DNA of 64,000 bases from Roseovarius faecimaris (GCF_009762325.1 NZ_CP034348.1:2920501-2984500); one strand, 5' to 3'. Shown: positions 16,395 to 25,663, numbered from the stretch's first letter. Notes: generated from the sequence alone by a model not told the origin. Numbers and translations are program-made.

Positions 16395-17039
16395 TCAGTG
16401 CGTGCCGCGCGGCTGCGGGCTCAGAAAGATCGACTTGATGAACTGCCGGTAAAGCTCGATCTGCCGGGGCAGCACCTCTTTCTCGCGGAAGGTCTTTGAC
16501 AGGATGATCCCGCCATCGGTGAGCACCGTCACCATATCCGCGAGCGCCACCAGATCGACCTCGACCTTTGGCGGATAAATCTCCGCGATCTTTGTCAGAC
16601 GGGTATGAAACTGCTCGCGCCATTTGCGCAGGGCGGCGTCGGCCAGCTCATGCACGTCGCGTTCGAACAGCCTCTCCTGAAAACAGGTGGCCGCGATCAG
16701 GCAGCCGGGATGCACATCGGGAAGGCTCTCCATGCTTTCGCGCAGCAGCCGCAGGAAAATCAGGTATTCCTGCAACGGGTCATCGCTCAACTCTCGCGCA
16801 CGGGAAAACATGCTTTCAAACCACGCATCCTCGGCGATCAGATGACGTTCCAGAATGGCCTTCACCAGTTCGCTCTTGTCCCGGAAATGGTAGAAGAAAC
16901 CGCTCTTGGTGATGCCCACCTCGGCGATCACCTCCTCGATCGAGGTGGCGGCATATCCCTTCTCCAGAATGGCCAGTTCTGCCACGGTCATCAACTTGTC
17001 GCGGTTGGTTTCGGTGCTGCGCGGTTTCAGAAATGTCAT
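16395..17039 (-). CDS. TetR-family transcriptional regulator
   Basis: 214-aa repressor. The N-terminal helix-turn-helix is at about residues 20-62 (YAATSIEEVIAEVGITKSGF, then FYHFRDKSELV). The C-terminal ligand domain has no motif that names the effector and is unlike the two RutR-like proteins in this window. The ATG at 17039 gives the normal N-terminus; the longer frame is not needed. It is divergent from the homocysteine S-methyltransferase-like gene, with a GAAAC-N8-GTTTC dyad between them, so that gene is its likely target. Confidence 0.83.
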   Translation of the reverse strand: MTFLKPRSTETNRDKLMTVAELAILEKGYAATSIEEVIAEVGITKSGFFYHFRDKSELVKAILERHLIAEDAWFESMFSRARELSDDPLQEYLIFLRLLRESMESLPDVHPGCLIAATCFQERLFERDVHELADAALRKWREQFHTRLTKIAEIYPPKVEVDLVALADMVTVLTDGGIILSKTFREKEVLPRQIELYRQFIKSIFLSPQPRGTH

Positions 17040-17139
17040 GTCGCGATCTCCCCGGTCTCGCTTACGCTCACTGTACCAGCGGCAAAGCCCTGCGCATACC
17101 GCGCGCAAACCCTGTGTCGTGCCAGCGTCACAACCCTAT

Positions 17140-17157
17140 GAAACCATACATAGTTTC
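17140..17157. promoter_or_regulatory. Candidate TetR operator GAAAC-N8-GTTTC
   Basis: Perfect 5+5 bp dyad in the 234-bp space between the divergent TetR and homocysteine S-methyltransferase-like genes, 100 bp from the TetR start and 116 bp from the enzyme start. Position and length fit a TetR dimer site. The rest of the interval shows no SAM or SAH riboswitch that I can recognise. Confidence 0.35.
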
Positions 17158-17273
17158 GGGCCACACAGCCAGTGTACCATTGGTTCACTAGCCAGCATAA
17201 CCATGCCCGCCCATCCTCAGAGCAAGCCTTCGAAGCCCAGATTTTCAATGGTTCGGAATGAGGAGATATCCAG

Positions 17274-18215
17274 ATGTCACTTGATTTTACCGATGGCAGC
17301 GGCACGCAACGCTATCTCTGTGAAGGCGGGACCGAGACCGAGATCATGTATCGCCACGGCTTTGAATTCCCGCATTTTGCCGTGTTCGAGCTGCTCAAAG
17401 ACCCAGATGCCACCGCCGCGCTGCAGGCCATGTATGCGCAATATCTCGATGTGGTGGCCGAAAGCGGCCACGCGGCGTTGGTGTGCGGGCTGGACTATCG
17501 CGCCAGCCCCGATTGGGGCAGGCTGCTGGGCTATTCCGATCAGGGGCTGGCCGACATGCAGGCCCGGTGCATCGACTTTCTGAGGGACGTGGCCCGCCCC
17601 TATCAGGACCGGATCGGCGAAATCAGGATCGGCGGCAATGTCGGCCCGCGCGGCGATGCCTACGCCCTGAACAAGACGATCACCGCCGAGGAGGCGGAGG
17701 CGTATCACTCGGTGCAACTGCACACGCTCAAGGCGTTGGAGGTGGACATGGCCTGGGCCGCCACGTTCAACAACGTGCCCGAAGCCGTGGGCGTATGCCG
17801 GGCGGCGGCCCGCATCGGCCTGCCGCTGGTGGTCTCCTTCACACTGACCAGTGACCACCGTCTGCGCTCGGGGCCAAGCCTGCGGGAGGCGATTGAAGCA
17901 ACCGATGCCGAGGCCGGGGCCGCCCGTCCGATGGGCTATGGCATCAACTGCTCTCACCCGCTCGAATTCGACCCCGCGCTCGAGGATGGCGACTGGACCC
18001 GTCGCATCCGAAGCATCCGGCCGAATGCCGCGATGATGGACAAGATCGCGCTGTGCAAGCTCGACCATCTGGAAGAGGGCGATCCGGTGGAACTGGGCCA
18101 GCAACTGGGCGCTCTGGCGCGGCGCTATCCCGATATCGACATCTGGGGCGGGTGCTGCGGGACATGGGACAAGCATCTGGCCGAGATCGGCCGCGCGATA
18201 CGCCCCTCCCGCTGA
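17274..18215 (+). CDS. Homocysteine S-methyltransferase-family protein
   Basis: 313-aa single-domain barrel enzyme. The family transfers a methyl group to homocysteine or related thiols using three cysteines to hold zinc. Here they are in GINCSHP (about residue 223) and the GGCCGTW motif near residue 295, so the site is complete. The N-terminal substrate loop reads LCEGGTETEIMYRHG. The donor is unknown; relatives use S-methylmethionine, betaine or dimethylsulfoniopropionate, and the last is plausible in a marine Rhodobacterales. It stands alone, divergent from a TetR gene. AGGAG lies upstream of the ATG at 17274. Confidence 0.82.
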   Translation: MSLDFTDGSGTQRYLCEGGTETEIMYRHGFEFPHFAVFELLKDPDATAALQAMYAQYLDVVAESGHAALVCGLDYRASPDWGRLLGYSDQGLADMQARCIDFLRDVARPYQDRIGEIRIGGNVGPRGDAYALNKTITAEEAEAYHSVQLHTLKALEVDMAWAATFNNVPEAVGVCRAAARIGLPLVVSFTLTSDHRLRSGPSLREAIEATDAEAGAARPMGYGINCSHPLEFDPALEDGDWTRRIRSIRPNAAMMDKIALCKLDHLEEGDPVELGQQLGALARRYPDIDIWGGCCGTWDKHLAEIGRAIRPSR

Positions 18216-18510
18216 GCGCACGCCGCGCGTCGCACTCCGGCACGGACCAAACGGGCAAATCAGGGGCCCGTGGCCGCAATGTCACGGGCCATTTTGCTGC
18301 CCGATCTTCGCCACATTCTCGCCACATTCGCCTCTCTTGGTGGCCATTCTGCACCACCCACAAGATGTGGGTGCCGCGCCCGCGAAATTTTTGAAAAGCT
18401 TTTCACTATGAACACTTTAAAGAAAATGCCGCCTATGCTAGGCTTTGCGTAATCATAAAACACAAGCCAGCCGGAAAACCGGCGGCACGAGGCAGAAAAA
18501 GAGTGGTTCC

Positions 18511-20016
18511 ATGAGAACGCGGAGCAGGACGCCAATCCGGCTGGGATTGGTCATACTTGCAACGATCTGGATGGTGGTGATCGTCCCGCTGAGCGCGGCG
18601 GCGGCCCCCTATGCGGCGTTGGTGATGGATGCGCGCAGCGGCAAGGTGCTGCACGCGCGTAACGCGGATACCCGGCTTCACCCCGCCTCGCTCACCAAGA
18701 TGATGACGCTCTACGTGGTGTTCGAGGCCATCGAGAACGGCGAGATCTCTCTCGACACGCAGGTGCGCATTTCCAAACATGCCGCGTCCGAGCCGCCCTC
18801 CAAGCTGGGGCTCAAGGCGGGCCAGCAGATCAGGCTGCGCTACCTGATCCGCGGGGCCGCCATCAAATCGGCCAATGACGCCGCGACCGCCATCGCCGAG
18901 GCCGTTGAAGGCTCCGAAGCCAAATTCGCCCGCCGGATGAACCGCACCGCCAAGGCGATGGGCATGACCCGCACCACCTTCAAGAACGCCCATGGCCTGA
19001 CCGAAAGTGGCCACCTCTCGACCGCCCGCGACATGACCGTTCTCGGGCGGCATTTGTTTTATGACTACCCGGAATATTACAACCTCTTCTCGCGGCTGAC
19101 CGCCGATGCGGGCGTGCGCACGGTGTCGCACACCAACGCGCGCCTTCTGAAAAGCTACAAGGGCGCTGATGGCATCAAAACGGGCTATACCCGTGCGGCC
19201 GGCTTCAACCTGACCGCCAGCGCCGAGCGCAATGGCGAGCGTATCATCGCCACCGTCTTCGGGGGCCGCTCCACCGCCTCGCGCAACGCCAAGGTGGCCG
19301 AACTGCTGGACCTGGGCTTCAAACGTGCGCCGCGCCGGGTGGCGCTGCACAAGCCCCAGAAACCGGCCTATATGGGCAAGATCCAGGGCGGCACTACCGC
19401 CATAGCCAGCGCCGCCCCCGCCGAAAAGGCACCTGACGGGCATTACGGCAAAACCGTCCGCCTCGCCTCGGCTGCCGCCGTCAAGACCAGCCTGCGCCCG
19501 CAACTGCGCCCCGGCGCCGAACCCCAGCCCGTGGCGCTTGCCGAGAAAGACGATATCGACAAGGCCGTGCTGGCCGCGCAACAGGTGGCGCTTGCCGCCA
19601 GCCAGCAGGCCCAGCCCACAGCCAAACCCGCAGCCCGCCCGAAAGACCTCGTGCTGGCCTCTGCCTCCCCCGCCGCCTCTGTTGAGAAATCCGCGGTGGA
19701 TGAGGCCGTGCTGGCCGCCGTCAGAGAGCCCGCTCCCGACCCGGTGCAGGAGGTTGTCACCCGCATCTCCACCTCCGGCGGGCGCTATTGGGGCATCAAT
19801 GTGGGCCGCTATCCCTCCGAATACAAAGCCCGCAAGGTGCTGCTGACCGTGGCGCTCAATGAAATGAGCACGCTCGACGGATCCCTGCGCAAAGTGGTCA
19901 AACGCAAGGGCGGGTTTGATGCGAATTTCATGGGCATGACCCAGGAAAGCGCCGATCTCGCCTGCCGCCGCCTTCAGGCCAAGCAGGTCACCTGCTTTAC
20001 CATCGGGCCAGGCTGA
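18511..20016 (+). CDS. D-alanyl-D-alanine carboxypeptidase with SPOR domain
   Basis: 501-aa periplasmic penicillin-binding protein of the DacA/PBP5 class, which trims the terminal D-Ala from peptidoglycan side chains. The signal peptide covers residues 1-32. Active-site motifs are S60-L-T-K63, S120-A-N122 and K223-T-G. A long Ala/Pro/Lys linker (about 290-430) leads to a C-terminal SPOR domain (GGRYWGINVGRYPSEYKARK onward) that binds denuded septal glycan, so the enzyme is probably drawn to the division site. The ATG at 18511 is chosen over a TTG at 18445 because it places the signal peptide at the N-terminus. It converges on ccoS. Confidence 0.92.
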   Translation: MRTRSRTPIRLGLVILATIWMVVIVPLSAAAAPYAALVMDARSGKVLHARNADTRLHPASLTKMMTLYVVFEAIENGEISLDTQVRISKHAASEPPSKLGLKAGQQIRLRYLIRGAAIKSANDAATAIAEAVEGSEAKFARRMNRTAKAMGMTRTTFKNAHGLTESGHLSTARDMTVLGRHLFYDYPEYYNLFSRLTADAGVRTVSHTNARLLKSYKGADGIKTGYTRAAGFNLTASAERNGERIIATVFGGRSTASRNAKVAELLDLGFKRAPRRVALHKPQKPAYMGKIQGGTTAIASAAPAEKAPDGHYGKTVRLASAAAVKTSLRPQLRPGAEPQPVALAEKDDIDKAVLAAQQVALAASQQAQPTAKPAARPKDLVLASASPAASVEKSAVDEAVLAAVREPAPDPVQEVVTRISTSGGRYWGINVGRYPSEYKARKVLLTVALNEMSTLDGSLRKVVKRKGGFDANFMGMTQESADLACRRLQAKQVTCFTIGPG

Positions 20017-20049
20017 TCCCGCCCCCGACCTGATCCGGGGCCATCACCT

Positions 20050-20208
20050 TCAGCGTTTCGGCTTGTCGTCGTAATCGGTGTTGAGAATACGCCGCGCGTC
20101 GCCCTCCGGGTCGTCATACTGGTTCGAGCGCACCGTATAGACAAAGGCAATCAGCCCCACCGTACCCAGAAACAGCGAAATCGGGATCAGATAAGCCAGG
20201 ACGTTCAT
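20050..20208 (-). CDS. ccoS: cbb3 oxidase maturation protein CcoS
   Basis: 52-aa membrane protein, easily missed by size cut-offs. It starts MNVLAYLIPISLFLGTVGLI, one membrane helix, then the conserved juxtamembrane FVYTVRSNQYDDPEGDARRI and a short polar tail. CcoS is required for insertion of heme/copper into the cbb3 oxidase in Rhodobacter. It follows ccoI with only 2 bp between and ends the ccoGHIS operon. Confidence 0.9.
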   Translation of the reverse strand: MNVLAYLIPISLFLGTVGLIAFVYTVRSNQYDDPEGDARRILNTDYDDKPKR

Positions 20209-20210
20209 CT

Positions 20211-22400
20211 CTACCTCAGGCGCAGCGCGTTCAGGGACACGGTAATCGAAGAGGCCGACATCGCCAAGGCCGCGATCAGCGGCGAGCAGAGCCCCGCCAC
20301 CGCCAGCGGCACCGCGATGACGTTATAGACCGTGGCGATCCGGAAATTCTCGCGAATGCGCCGTGTCGCGCTCCGGGCGGTGTCGCAGGCTTCGGAAATC
20401 GGGCTGAGGTCCCCGCCCAGAAGCACGATATCGCTCGCCACCCGCGCCGCATCCAGCGCGCTCGCAGGCGAGATCGACACATGCGCCGCCGCCAGTGCCG
20501 CGGTGTCATTGAGCCCGTCACCCACCATCAGCACCCGCGCGCCCTCTTCGGTCAGCGCCTGAATGCGCGCGGATTTGTCCGCAGGCAGCGCCTCGGCCAT
20601 CCAATGCGTGATCCCCAGCCGCTTGGCCAGCGCCTCCACGGCAGGGGTCGTATCGCCCGACATCAGATAGGTTTTCTTGCCCGCCGCCTGCAACGCGGCC
20701 ACGGCCTCCTCGGCCCCGTCGCGCAGCTGATCCACGAAGGTGAAGCTCACCGGCGCCTGTCCCTCGATGCTCAGATGCGCCGCCGTCTGCGCGCCCGGAG
20801 TGGCCCCGGTCCAGCTTGCCCGGCCCAGCCGCACCTCCTGCCCGTTCCACATGCCCTTGGCGCCATAGCCCGGCACCTCCGTGATCTCGCTCACCCGCGC
20901 GGGGGTCAGCCCCCTCGCCTCTGCCGCCCGCGCCAGGGCCCGCGCCAGCGGATGCGACGACCCTTGCGCCAGCGCATAGGCCACGCGCATCGGCTGTTTG
21001 GGATATGTGCCGGGATGCTCCAGCTCCGGCGCGCCCGAGGTCAGTGTCCCGGTCTTGTCAAACACCACCGCATCGACCTCTGCCAGCCGCTCCAGTGCGG
21101 TTTCGTGCTTGATCAGCATGCCGCGGCGAAAGAGCCGCCCGCTCGCCGCCGTGGTCACCGCCGGCACCGCCAGACCCAGCGCACAGGGGCAGGTGATGAT
21201 CAGCACCGCCGCCGCGATATTCAGCGCCGTGCGAAGGTCGAACGTGTAGAGATACCAGCCCACAAAGGCCAGCGCCGACAGGATATGCACGCCGGGCGCA
21301 TAAAGCTTCGCCGCCTTGTCAGCAAGCGAGGTATAGCGCGAACGGCCGCTTTCCGCGATGGCCACCAGATCCGCCATCTGATGCAGCGAGGTGTCGCGCC
21401 CCACCGCGCGCGCCTGAACCGTCAGCGGCCCGGTCAGGTTCACCTCCCCTGCCGATACCTCCTGCCCCGGCTGCGCCAGCACCGGCAGCGTCTCTCCGGT
21501 CAGCAGCGACCGGTCCAGCTCGGACATGCCCTCGATGATCACACCATCCACTGGCATCCGCCCGCCCGGACGCACCAGCACGCGGTCGCCCACGGCCAGC
21601 TCGGCCACGTTCACCTGTTCTTCGATGCCCCCGTTCACCCGCAGGGCGCGCGGCACTTCCAGCGCCGTCAGCTCTTCCGCGGCTGAACGCGCAATCGCGC
21701 GCGTGCGATGATCCAGGTACCGCCCCGCCAGCAGGAAGAAGGTCAGCGTCAGCGCCGCATCGAAATAGGCATGTTCCCCGCTCAGCGCGGTCTCCCACAG
21801 CGATGTCACCACCGCCAGCAGAATGGCCAGCGTGATCGGCACATCCATGTTCAGCCGCGCCTGCCGCAGCGCCCCCCAGGCATTGCGGAAGAACGGCTGA
21901 CCGGAAAAGGCAATGGTCGGCAGGGCAATCGCCGCGGAAATCCAGTGGAACATGTCGCGCGTCGCCGCCTCCGCCCCGGACCAGACCGAGACCGACAGCA
22001 GCATCACGTTCATGCTGGCAAAGCCCGCCACCGCCAGCCGCATCAGCAAATCGCGCCCGGCCTTGTCGGTGGCCGTCGCGTTCAGAGTCCCCGCGTCCAG
22101 CTCATGCGCCTCATAGCCCAGGCTCTCGACATACTCGGCCATCTCCTGCGCGGTCACGTCCGGTTCGGCCTCGATACTGGCGCGTTTCAGGGTCAGGTTC
22201 ACCCGCGCCGAACGCACGCCGGGATGCGCGGCAAGCCCCTTTTCCACCTTCGAGATACAGGCCGCGCAATGGATCGTCGGCAGCGACAGGGCAATCTGCG
22301 CCTCCGTTGGCGCCGCGCTCTCGGCCAGCGCTTCTGCCGCCGGGGCGGCCACGCAGGCCGGACAGGCCGACGCAGAGGGAGGGCGCATCGTCGCGGTCAT
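20211..22400 (-). CDS. ccoI: Copper-transporting P1B-type ATPase CcoI (FixI)
   Basis: 729-aa inner-membrane ATPase that supplies copper for CcoN assembly. In order: a cysteine pair CPAC near residue 13, a heavy-metal-binding domain with HCAAC (about 44-48), membrane helices, the actuator domain (GEVNLTG), the ion-binding TCPCALG motif in helix 6, the phosphorylation motif DKTGTLTSG, and the hinge GDGLNDTAAL. CPC in the membrane and position within ccoGHIS mark it as CcoI rather than a detoxifying CopA. It begins 5 bp after the ccoH stop. Confidence 0.94.
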   Translation of the reverse strand: MTATMRPPSASACPACVAAPAAEALAESAAPTEAQIALSLPTIHCAACISKVEKGLAAHPGVRSARVNLTLKRASIEAEPDVTAQEMAEYVESLGYEAHELDAGTLNATATDKAGRDLLMRLAVAGFASMNVMLLSVSVWSGAEAATRDMFHWISAAIALPTIAFSGQPFFRNAWGALRQARLNMDVPITLAILLAVVTSLWETALSGEHAYFDAALTLTFFLLAGRYLDHRTRAIARSAAEELTALEVPRALRVNGGIEEQVNVAELAVGDRVLVRPGGRMPVDGVIIEGMSELDRSLLTGETLPVLAQPGQEVSAGEVNLTGPLTVQARAVGRDTSLHQMADLVAIAESGRSRYTSLADKAAKLYAPGVHILSALAFVGWYLYTFDLRTALNIAAAVLIITCPCALGLAVPAVTTAASGRLFRRGMLIKHETALERLAEVDAVVFDKTGTLTSGAPELEHPGTYPKQPMRVAYALAQGSSHPLARALARAAEARGLTPARVSEITEVPGYGAKGMWNGQEVRLGRASWTGATPGAQTAAHLSIEGQAPVSFTFVDQLRDGAEEAVAALQAAGKKTYLMSGDTTPAVEALAKRLGITHWMAEALPADKSARIQALTEEGARVLMVGDGLNDTAALAAAHVSISPASALDAARVASDIVLLGGDLSPISEACDTARSATRRIRENFRIATVYNVIAVPLAVAGLCSPLIAALAMSASSITVSLNALRLR

Positions 22401-22405
22401 ACGCG

Positions 22406-22873
22406 TCAGTCCTTGATCAGCACGACGCGCTGACGAAACTCAGTGCCGTCTTCGGCCAGCGCCACCATGCGGATATTCCAGTTGCCCCCGCCCAGCTCGA
22501 CCGGGGCCGAATAGACCTGCCCATCGAAATAGAACACAGGCTCGCTGTCTTCCTTCACATGGGTCGCACGGCCCAGCACCGCATGCAGTTTCGCCGCTTT
22601 CACCGGCTGACCGCTTGCATCGGTAATGGACAGCGTCAGCAGCCCGTCCTTGTGATGCGCCTCCACCGTCCAGCCCAGGGCAAGCTGCGCATCGCGGCGT
22701 TCGTCAAATTGCTGGCTCGCAACATAAGAGTTCTTCACCTCCAGCCCCGGAAAGGTCTTTACCGCCGAAAAGGCCAGAAGCAGGTTGACCGCGATGATCA
22801 CCGAAAAGGCCGCCGCAAAGCCAATAAAGACATGGCGCCCCGTGATCTGTTTTTCCGTCTTGGTCATCATCAT
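22406..22873 (-). CDS. ccoH: cbb3 oxidase assembly protein CcoH (FixH)
   Basis: 155-aa bitopic membrane protein. A short cytoplasmic start is followed by one helix (VFIGFAAAFSVIIAVNLLLA, residues about 14-34) and a periplasmic domain with FixH features (NSYVASQQFDERRDAQLALG, HVKEDSEPVFYFDGQVY). CcoH stabilises assembly intermediates of the oxidase. The ATG overlaps the ccoG stop (ATGA). It is the second gene of ccoGHIS. Confidence 0.92.
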   Translation of the reverse strand: MMMTKTEKQITGRHVFIGFAAAFSVIIAVNLLLAFSAVKTFPGLEVKNSYVASQQFDERRDAQLALGWTVEAHHKDGLLTLSITDASGQPVKAAKLHAVLGRATHVKEDSEPVFYFDGQVYSAPVELGGGNWNIRMVALAEDGTEFRQRVVLIKD

Positions 22874-24303
22874 TCCACCCCGTTGAAAATGGTGTCCTTA
22901 TAAGCGCGCTCGCCGTTCGAGATATCCTCGACCCAGAGCCGCACATCGGTCCGCTCGACCTGTGCCGCCGCTGCCCCCGGGGCCGCCACCAGGTAAACCC
23001 GTTGCAGCTTCGTGGTGTCGGCAGGCACGTCCACCGTATCATAGGGCGTGCCTTCCAGTTGCAGCCGGATCGCCGGATCGCCCTTGACCGACAGGCGGAA
23101 CGGCCGGTCCTCGCCATGCTTGTTCAGCAGGCGCACCTCATAGGTGTTGCGGATCGACCCGTCGGACAGCACGACATAGGTCGGGTTGCGCACGGGTGCG
23201 ACGGTCATCTCGATATCGGCGCGGATGAACAGCGCAAAGACCAGCAGAACGCCCACCAGCGACCACAGCGATGTATACATGATCGTGCGCGGCCGCAGGA
23301 TATGCTTGATGATCGGCTTGGGCGGCTTGCCCTCCCGCTCCAGCGTCTCATCGGTCAGCGCCATATAGTCGATCAGCCCGCGCGGCTTGCCGATCTTTTC
23401 CATGATGTCGTCACAGGCATCAATACACAGCGCGCAGGTGATACATTCCAGCTGCTGACCGTCGCGGATGTCGATCCCCACCGGGCAGACATTGACGCAG
23501 GCCATGCAGTCGATGCAATCGCCCTGCTCCGCACCCGCCTTCACCTCTTCCGAATGCTTGCGCGGCTCGCCCCGCCATTCGCGGTAGCCGACGATCAGCG
23601 TGTCCTCGTCGATCATTGCCGCCTGAATACGGGGCCAGGGGCAGGCATAGATGCAGACCTGCTCGCGCGCCACACCGCCGAAGAAAAAGGTCGTCGCCGT
23701 CAGAATCCCCACCGTCGTGTAGGCAATCGGATGCGCATTCAGCGTGAACAGATCGACCAGAAGCGTCGGCGCATCTGCGAAATAGAACACCCACGCCCCC
23801 CCGGTGGCCGCCGCGATCAGGATCCACACGATATATTTCGTCAGCCGGATCCGCGCCTTGCGCACATCCCATTTCTTCTGCCGGTGCAGGCGCAGACGCG
23901 CGTTGCGGTCGCCCTCGATCCAGCGTTCCACGAGGATAAAGAGGTCCGTCCACACCGTCTGCGGGCAGGCATATCCACACCACACCCGCCCCAGCGCCGA
24001 GGTAAACAGAAACAGCCCCAGACCCGCCATCACCAGAAGCCCGGCAATGAAATAGAACTCATGCGGCCAGATCTCGATCCAGAAGAAAAAGAACCGCCGG
24101 TTCGCCAGATCCACCAGCACCGCCTGATCCGGCAGGTTGGGCCCCCGGTCCCAGCGAATCCATGGGGTCAGATAGTAAATCCCCAGGGTCACAATCATGA
24201 TGACCCATTTCAGGTTACGGAATTTGCCGCTGACCTTCTTGGGAAAAACGGGTTCACGGGCCGCATAAAGGCTCGGCGGCGACGATGGCTCTGCATTTGC
24301 CAC
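22870..24303 (-). CDS. ccoG: cbb3 oxidase accessory ferredoxin-like protein CcoG (FixG/RdxA)
   Basis: 477-aa polytopic membrane protein with two 4Fe-4S motifs (CIDCMACVNVCPVGIDI and CITCALCIDACDDIM, about residues 265-310), membrane helices on either side (the first near 40), and an Ig-like C-terminal domain. CcoG homologues act as cupric reductases feeding copper to the oxidase. The start is GTG at 24303: the frame stays open to 24384, but that extension would read through the FNR-like box at 24325-24338, which more sensibly belongs to the promoter. A GGAG lies 10 bp before the GTG. Confidence 0.9.
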   Translation of the reverse strand: MANAEPSSPPSLYAAREPVFPKKVSGKFRNLKWVIMIVTLGIYYLTPWIRWDRGPNLPDQAVLVDLANRRFFFFWIEIWPHEFYFIAGLLVMAGLGLFLFTSALGRVWCGYACPQTVWTDLFILVERWIEGDRNARLRLHRQKKWDVRKARIRLTKYIVWILIAAATGGAWVFYFADAPTLLVDLFTLNAHPIAYTTVGILTATTFFFGGVAREQVCIYACPWPRIQAAMIDEDTLIVGYREWRGEPRKHSEEVKAGAEQGDCIDCMACVNVCPVGIDIRDGQQLECITCALCIDACDDIMEKIGKPRGLIDYMALTDETLEREGKPPKPIIKHILRPRTIMYTSLWSLVGVLLVFALFIRADIEMTVAPVRNPTYVVLSDGSIRNTYEVRLLNKHGEDRPFRLSVKGDPAIRLQLEGTPYDTVDVPADTTKLQRVYLVAAPGAAAAQVERTDVRLWVEDISNGERAYKDTIFNGVE

Positions 24304-24324
24304 AGGTAAAAAACTCCGGATAAC

Positions 24325-24338
24325 TTGATCAAGATCAG
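24325..24338. promoter_or_regulatory. FNR/FnrL box upstream of ccoG
   Basis: TTGATCAAGATCAG; on the ccoG strand it reads CTGATCTTGATCAA, one mismatch to TTGAT-N4-ATCAA. It is 21 bp upstream of the ccoG GTG. An FNR site in this position is known for ccoG operons of Rhodobacter relatives. Confidence 0.75.
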
Positions 24339-24405
24339 CGCCCTTTTGGCAGGATTGCCGGGGTGCAGCTTTGATATGAGTCAATTTCTGACTTTTGCAT
24401 TGAGG

Positions 24406-25287
24406 TTATTCGTCGCGTGCCGTCGCGCAGCGGCGCAGCCAGTTCGCAAAGGCCCGGGCCTTGGGCCGCAACGGACCGGGGCGGGTGACGATGAAATAGC
24501 CCGTTTCCTCCGGTTCCTCGAAAAGCAGCCGGAGCCGCCCGGCCCGAATGTCATCCTCCACCCAGTGCAACACCGTCAGCGACACCCCCTGCCCCTGACG
24601 CACCCCTTCAAGAAGCAGATTGCCCGGCACCTGCATCATCGCCCCCGCGCGCACGCCGCTCAACCCGCGCCGCCGCAGCCAGTCGGTTGATTCAGAAGTC
24701 CCGAACTCCTGCACCCAGGGAAGATCCAGCAGGTCCGCAGGCTCTCGGATGTCGCGGCCATCGATCAGCGCCGGGGCCGCCACCACCACCAGCGGCGAAA
24801 TGAAAAGCGGGCTCACATCGACCCCGGACCAGTCGCCCGTGCCATAGCGGATGGCAATGTCGATCCCCCCCGGCTCCAGCGGAACGCGTTCGGGCGTCGG
24901 GTTGATCATGACATCCACATCCGGGTGCCGGTGCCGAAAGTCCAGCATGCGCGGCATCAGCCATTGCGCCGCAAATCCCGGCGTGGTGGTGATCTGCAGC
25001 GGCCGGTCCGCATCGGCCGTGGTCAACTCCTCCACCGCGCGCGCAATCGCCCCGAAGCCAAGCTTCAGCGCCTCGGCCAGATGCGTCCCCTCCGGCGAAA
25101 GCTGCAACTGCCGCCCGGACCGGTCCACGAGCTTCAGCCCCATATGCGCCTCCAGCGCCTTGATCTGCTGGCTGATCGCCGCGTGGCTGACATTCAGCCG
25201 CGCCCCCGCCGCCACGGCAGAGCCCGTCTCGGCCAGCGCCGAAAAGGCGCGCAGCGCGGTCAGCGGGGGCATGGTCAGCCAATCCAT
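24406..25287 (-). CDS. LysR-family transcriptional regulator (GcvA-like)
   Basis: 293-aa regulator. The N-terminal helix-turn-helix reads PLTALRAFSALAETGSAVAA, then LNVSHAAISQQIKALEAHMG (residues about 8-50). The effector domain (90-290) is the GcvA/AmpR kind, with the strand ITTTPGFAAQWLMPRM at its start. A perfect 7-7-7 dyad directly abuts the start codon. It lies between ccoG and a small divergent gene; neither is a typical target, so its regulon is open. The frame, length and start are all normal. Confidence 0.87.
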   Translation of the reverse strand: MDWLTMPPLTALRAFSALAETGSAVAAGARLNVSHAAISQQIKALEAHMGLKLVDRSGRQLQLSPEGTHLAEALKLGFGAIARAVEELTTADADRPLQITTTPGFAAQWLMPRMLDFRHRHPDVDVMINPTPERVPLEPGGIDIAIRYGTGDWSGVDVSPLFISPLVVVAAPALIDGRDIREPADLLDLPWVQEFGTSESTDWLRRRGLSGVRAGAMMQVPGNLLLEGVRQGQGVSLTVLHWVEDDIRAGRLRLLFEEPEETGYFIVTRPGPLRPKARAFANWLRRCATARDE

Positions 25288-25308
25288 TATGTAATTTTTC
25301 CTTACATA
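25288..25308. promoter_or_regulatory. LysR-type dyad TATGTAA-N7-TTACATA
   Basis: Perfect inverted repeat with a 7-bp spacer beginning at the base next to the LysR start codon. It contains a T-N11-A LysR box. Such placement would give strong autorepression and could also control the divergent small gene at 25390. Confidence 0.6.
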
Positions 25309-25389
25309 TTAGAAAACTTCCTGAGTCGCATTATGGCAGGGTTCAATCCATATTCAAATGAGTAAAACGAGATACGGAAAGGACGGACC

Positions 25390-25545
25390 ATGCTGAACAT
25401 CTTCGCAAATTCTTTCATGACTGCGACGCGGAACACACCGTCGGAGCAGCGGGACAATCATTCGCACTGGGCCCCTAGCGAACGGTTCGATAACCGCCGC
25501 AATGCCGAGATGGAGGCGCATCTGACCGCGCGGCGCCGTGATTGA
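25390..25545 (+). CDS. Small hypothetical protein divergent from the LysR gene
   Basis: 51-aa polar protein (MLNIFANSFMTATRNTPSEQ at its start; ends MEAHLTARRRD). GGAAAGGACGG lies just before the ATG. It is rich in Arg, Asn and His with no membrane segment. It faces a LysR gene across about 100 bp containing the LysR dyad, a layout typical of a regulated target. I do not recognise it. Confidence 0.45.
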   Translation: MLNIFANSFMTATRNTPSEQRDNHSHWAPSERFDNRRNAEMEAHLTARRRD

Positions 25546-25663
25546 TCCTGACCTGGTCGATGCCTATCTGGGCCACCCGGCGCGCCGCGCGACGCGCCGC
25601 TGGCCCTGGCGCGGACGCAGATGGGCCGCTCTCCCGCCCGATCCCCTGCCTCCGCGCCGCTGA
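25538..25663 (+). CDS. Possible small ORF overlapping the previous gene
   Basis: 41 codons from GTG (VIDPDLVDAYLGHPARR), overlapping the end of the 51-aa gene by 8 bp and ending 20 bp before the convergent GGDEF stop. It is Arg/Pro/Trp rich. Only the overlap and orientation support it; it may be chance. Confidence 0.2.
   Translation: MIDPDLVDAYLGHPARRATRRWPWRGRRWAALPPDPLPPRR

Noticed and set aside
17160-17273. SAM or SAH riboswitch before the homocysteine S-methyltransferase
   Set aside because: No conserved core of either class could be recognised in the leader.
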